Of a stretch of 7,493 nucleotides of DNA, positions 5,933 through 7,493 are shown piece by piece; positions within the stretch are counted from its first letter, which is position 1, and every line of letters starts with the position of its first letter. The stretch is from JANYCG01 sp031397915 (lineage in GTDB: Bacteria; Pseudomonadota; Gammaproteobacteria; Burkholderiales; Burkholderiaceae_C). Below the pieces are notes generated by a model. That model worked only from the letters and a program-made list of their open reading frames with translations, had not been told where the DNA came from and did no database searches. Position numbers and translations under genes: made by a program. The stretch lies in contig JANNMM010000033.1 of NCBI GenBank assembly GCA_031397915.1, positions 1-7,493 of the forward strand, read 5' to 3'.

Positions 5933-6940
5933 TCAAGCAGTATCGGCCCGATATGCCGAGTCCAGGGTGATTTCACCCACCACGCGCGAAACACACACGC
6001 ATATGCGTTTGTTGCGGGCCTTCTCGTCGTCACTCAGAAACACGTCGCGGTGGTCAATCTCGCCATTGACCTCCAGGACGTCCATGGTGCACAGGCCACA
6101 CTCGCCGCGCCGGCAATCGTAAAGCGCCTGCACACCCTGGAGCTCCAGGGCGTCCAGCAGCCCCTCGTCGGCGGCGACTTCAAAATCGAGCTGGTGGCGC
6201 GGCACCTTGACACGAAACGCCTCTGGAGCGAAGCGGCCACTGCTGCCGAAGGTTTCGTAACGCAGATCGGCCAGCGGCCGCCCGGCGGCGGCCCATGCAC
6301 GCCGCGCGGCGTCGAGCATGGGCACCGGCCCGCAGACGTACGCCTGGGCCCGCTCAGGCAAGCCAGCCATTTCATTGGCCAACTCAAGCATCTCACCACG
6401 CGTGGCAACAGCCGTCACCACCTGGCCCGGCAGCGCCGCTTGCAATTGCGGCAGGTAAGCGAGTTCGTCGTCAGACCGTGCGCCATACAACAAGCGCAGC
6501 TTGGCACCGCGGTGCGCCAGCAACTGGGCCATGCCCAGGAGCGGCGTGATGCCGATGCCACCCGCAACCAGCAGGAAGGCGGGTGCCGTCAGATCAAGCG
6601 GGAAATGGTTTTGTGGGCCCGTGACGCGCAGGCGATCCCCCACGCCCAGCCGCCACATGGCCAGTGAGCCCCCACGCCCGGCATCCAGGCGTTTGACGGC
6701 AATGCGGCAGGTGTTGGCGCCGGCGCTGTCGCCTTCAATTGGCAGACCGATGAGCGAGTAAGACCGCGTGTGCAAACGCGCCCCAGCGCCCTGCCCGACC
6801 ATGATCTGCACCTGCAGGTGGCTGCCCGGCGCGTACGGCCCGCAATGCCCTGGCAGCCGCAGCGTGAACTCGCGCACGGTGGGCGTCACGTCGCGGATCG
6901 CGTCGATGCGGGCGTCGATCCAGTCGGGTGCGGTTTTCAT
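5933..6940 (-). CDS. PDR/VanB-family oxidoreductase (flavin, NAD(P) and C-terminal [2Fe-2S] domains), reductase of a Rieske oxygenase
   Basis: A 335-residue soluble reductase that passes electrons from NAD(P)H through flavin to a [2Fe-2S] cluster and on to a partner oxygenase. Domain order is that of phthalate dioxygenase reductase and VanB: flavin domain about 5-110 with HTRSYSLIG at 57-65 (the RxYS flavin motif); nucleotide domain about 118-220 with LLVAGGIGITPLLGMA at 123-138 and YVCGPVPMLDAA at 201-212; ferredoxin domain about 240-330 with cluster ligands C276, C281 and C284 (DCRRGECGLC), the fourth being C314 or C316 in RICVCVSR. Its gene overlaps the regulator stop by 4 bases (ATGA at 6940-6937), and the ATG at 6940 gives the normal N-terminus. 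No Rieske oxygenase subunit is in the window. A demethylase-type (vanillate-like) or ring-hydroxylating partner is equally possible. Confidence 0.93.
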   Translation of the reverse strand: MKTAPDWIDARIDAIRDVTPTVREFTLRLPGHCGPYAPGSHLQVQIMVGQGAGARLHTRSYSLIGLPIEGDSAGANTCRIAVKRLDAGRGGSLAMWRLGVGDRLRVTGPQNHFPLDLTAPAFLLVAGGIGITPLLGMAQLLAHRGAKLRLLYGARSDDELAYLPQLQAALPGQVVTAVATRGEMLELANEMAGLPERAQAYVCGPVPMLDAARRAWAAAGRPLADLRYETFGSSGRFAPEAFRVKVPRHQLDFEVAADEGLLDALELQGVQALYDCRRGECGLCTMDVLEVNGEIDHRDVFLSDDEKARNKRICVCVSRVVGEITLDSAYRADTA

Positions 6941-7493
6941 GGTTTGCGGATCAGGCGTACGCCCGGCATTTGGTCCAAAAGCGGGCCGCGCACCACCTCG
7001 CGCAGGTTGCGTTGTGCGATGCGGGAGTGTTCGCGCATCAGCGCCTCGGCGCGTGCGCCTTCGCGCCGCTCAATCGCATCCAGCACCTGCCAGTGCTGGT
7101 CTTGCGCCACGATCAGCATATCGCGCGCGGCCGGGCTGTTGGCCTGCACCACGACAAAACCCGAGGGTGACGCAAAGGGCATGGCACAGACGCGTTCAAT
7201 CTCGCGGGCGATCACGCTGCTGCCGGACATCTCGCCGAGCAGCGTGTGGAAGCGTTCGTTGAAACGCACGTACTCCGCAAATGCCTCGTCGTTCAAGGCG
7301 CTTTGACCGAGCAGCGCGTCGATGCCGCCCAGGGCCTCGCGGGCTTCTTTCAGGACCATCGGCGCAGCGCCGCGTTCGGCTGCCAACCGCGCCGACAGCC
7401 CTTCAAGGGTGCCGCGAAGCTCAATCGCGTCGGCCACTTCGCGCTCGGAGAAGGTCTTCACCGCGAAGCCGCCATTGGGCAAGGCGTCCAGCA
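6937..7493 (-). CDS. GntR-family transcriptional regulator, FadR/FCD subfamily (partial, N-terminal DNA-binding domain outside window)
   Basis: The frame is open to the right edge, so the visible part lacks the N-terminal winged helix-turn-helix and holds the effector-binding FCD domain. Numbering from the TTG codon at 7482: the linker GGFAVKTFSEREVADAIELRGTLEGLSA (4-31) is typical of the entry to FCD domains. Predicted metal or effector ligands are N75 and H79 (FNERFH), H130 (DQHWQVLDAI) and H152 (MREHSRIAQ). The 22-residue spacing of the last two histidines fits the metal-binding FCD pattern; the first ligand, often Asp, is Asn here. Regulators of this class usually release their operator on binding a carboxylate metabolite. 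Cotranscription with the reductase (4-base overlap) suggests control of this cluster. The TTG at 7482 is not the true start; the real one lies beyond the window. Confidence 0.9.
   Translation of the reverse strand, partial: LDALPNGGFAVKTFSEREVADAIELRGTLEGLSARLAAERGAAPMVLKEAREALGGIDALLGQSALNDEAFAEYVRFNERFHTLLGEMSGSSVIAREIERVCAMPFASPSGFVVVQANSPAARDMLIVAQDQHWQVLDAIERREGARAEALMREHSRIAQRNLREVVRGPLLDQMPGVRLIRKP

Noticed and set aside
5882..6667. Open plus-strand frame of 261 codons antisense to the reductase
   Set aside because: It starts inside the period-11 repeat and shows no domain. The opposite strand carries an intact reductase with all cofactor motifs.
1..7493. Defence system, mobile element, CRISPR array or RNA gene
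   Set aside because: Every sizeable stretch is explained by metabolic, transport or regulatory genes with uniform composition. No transposase, integrase, spaced palindromic repeats or tRNA/rRNA-like sequence was seen.

Overview
The window is a tightly packed block of eight protein genes, all transcribed on the minus strand, so gene order runs from the right edge to the left edge. High GC, GC-rich third codon positions, a Bug-type (TctC) solute-binding protein and the overall gene mix suggest a betaproteobacterium, most likely Burkholderiales of the Comamonadaceae type (Polaromonas, Variovorax or Rhodoferax-like). This placement is inferred from gene style, not from a marker gene.

Reading in the direction of transcription: a GntR/FadR-type regulator cut by the right edge (ligand-binding FCD domain visible, DNA-binding domain outside); a phthalate dioxygenase reductase/VanB-type flavin plus [2Fe-2S] reductase overlapping it by 4 bases; a 91-base gap holding a period-11 tandem repeat; the four-gene core of a branched-chain amino acid-type ABC importer in the order livH-livM-livG-livF, every junction overlapping by 4 to 8 bases; a 128-base gap; a Bug/TctC periplasmic binding protein; a beta-hydroxyacid dehydrogenase-like NAD(P) oxidoreductase with a DUF1932-type C-terminus; and the N-terminal part of an aconitase/isopropylmalate dehydratase-family protein whose swivel domain comes first, cut by the left edge.

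The set looks like part of a catabolic cluster for an organic acid, possibly aromatic. A Liv-type ABC core imports the substrate. A Rieske oxygenase, which must lie outside the window, would be fed electrons by the reductase. A hydro-lyase/isomerase and a hydroxyacid dehydrogenase could process a later carboxylate intermediate. The GntR/FCD protein would be the effector-responsive regulator. The substrate cannot be named from this sequence. The importer has no LivK-type binding protein here, and the Bug protein has no TctA/TctB membrane partner here.

I found no mobile element, CRISPR array, RNA gene, phage gene or defence system. No gene-free stretch exceeds 128 bases. The points most worth checking are the swivel-first aconitase beside a dehydrogenase, the importer/binding-protein mismatch, and the period-11 repeat ahead of livH.
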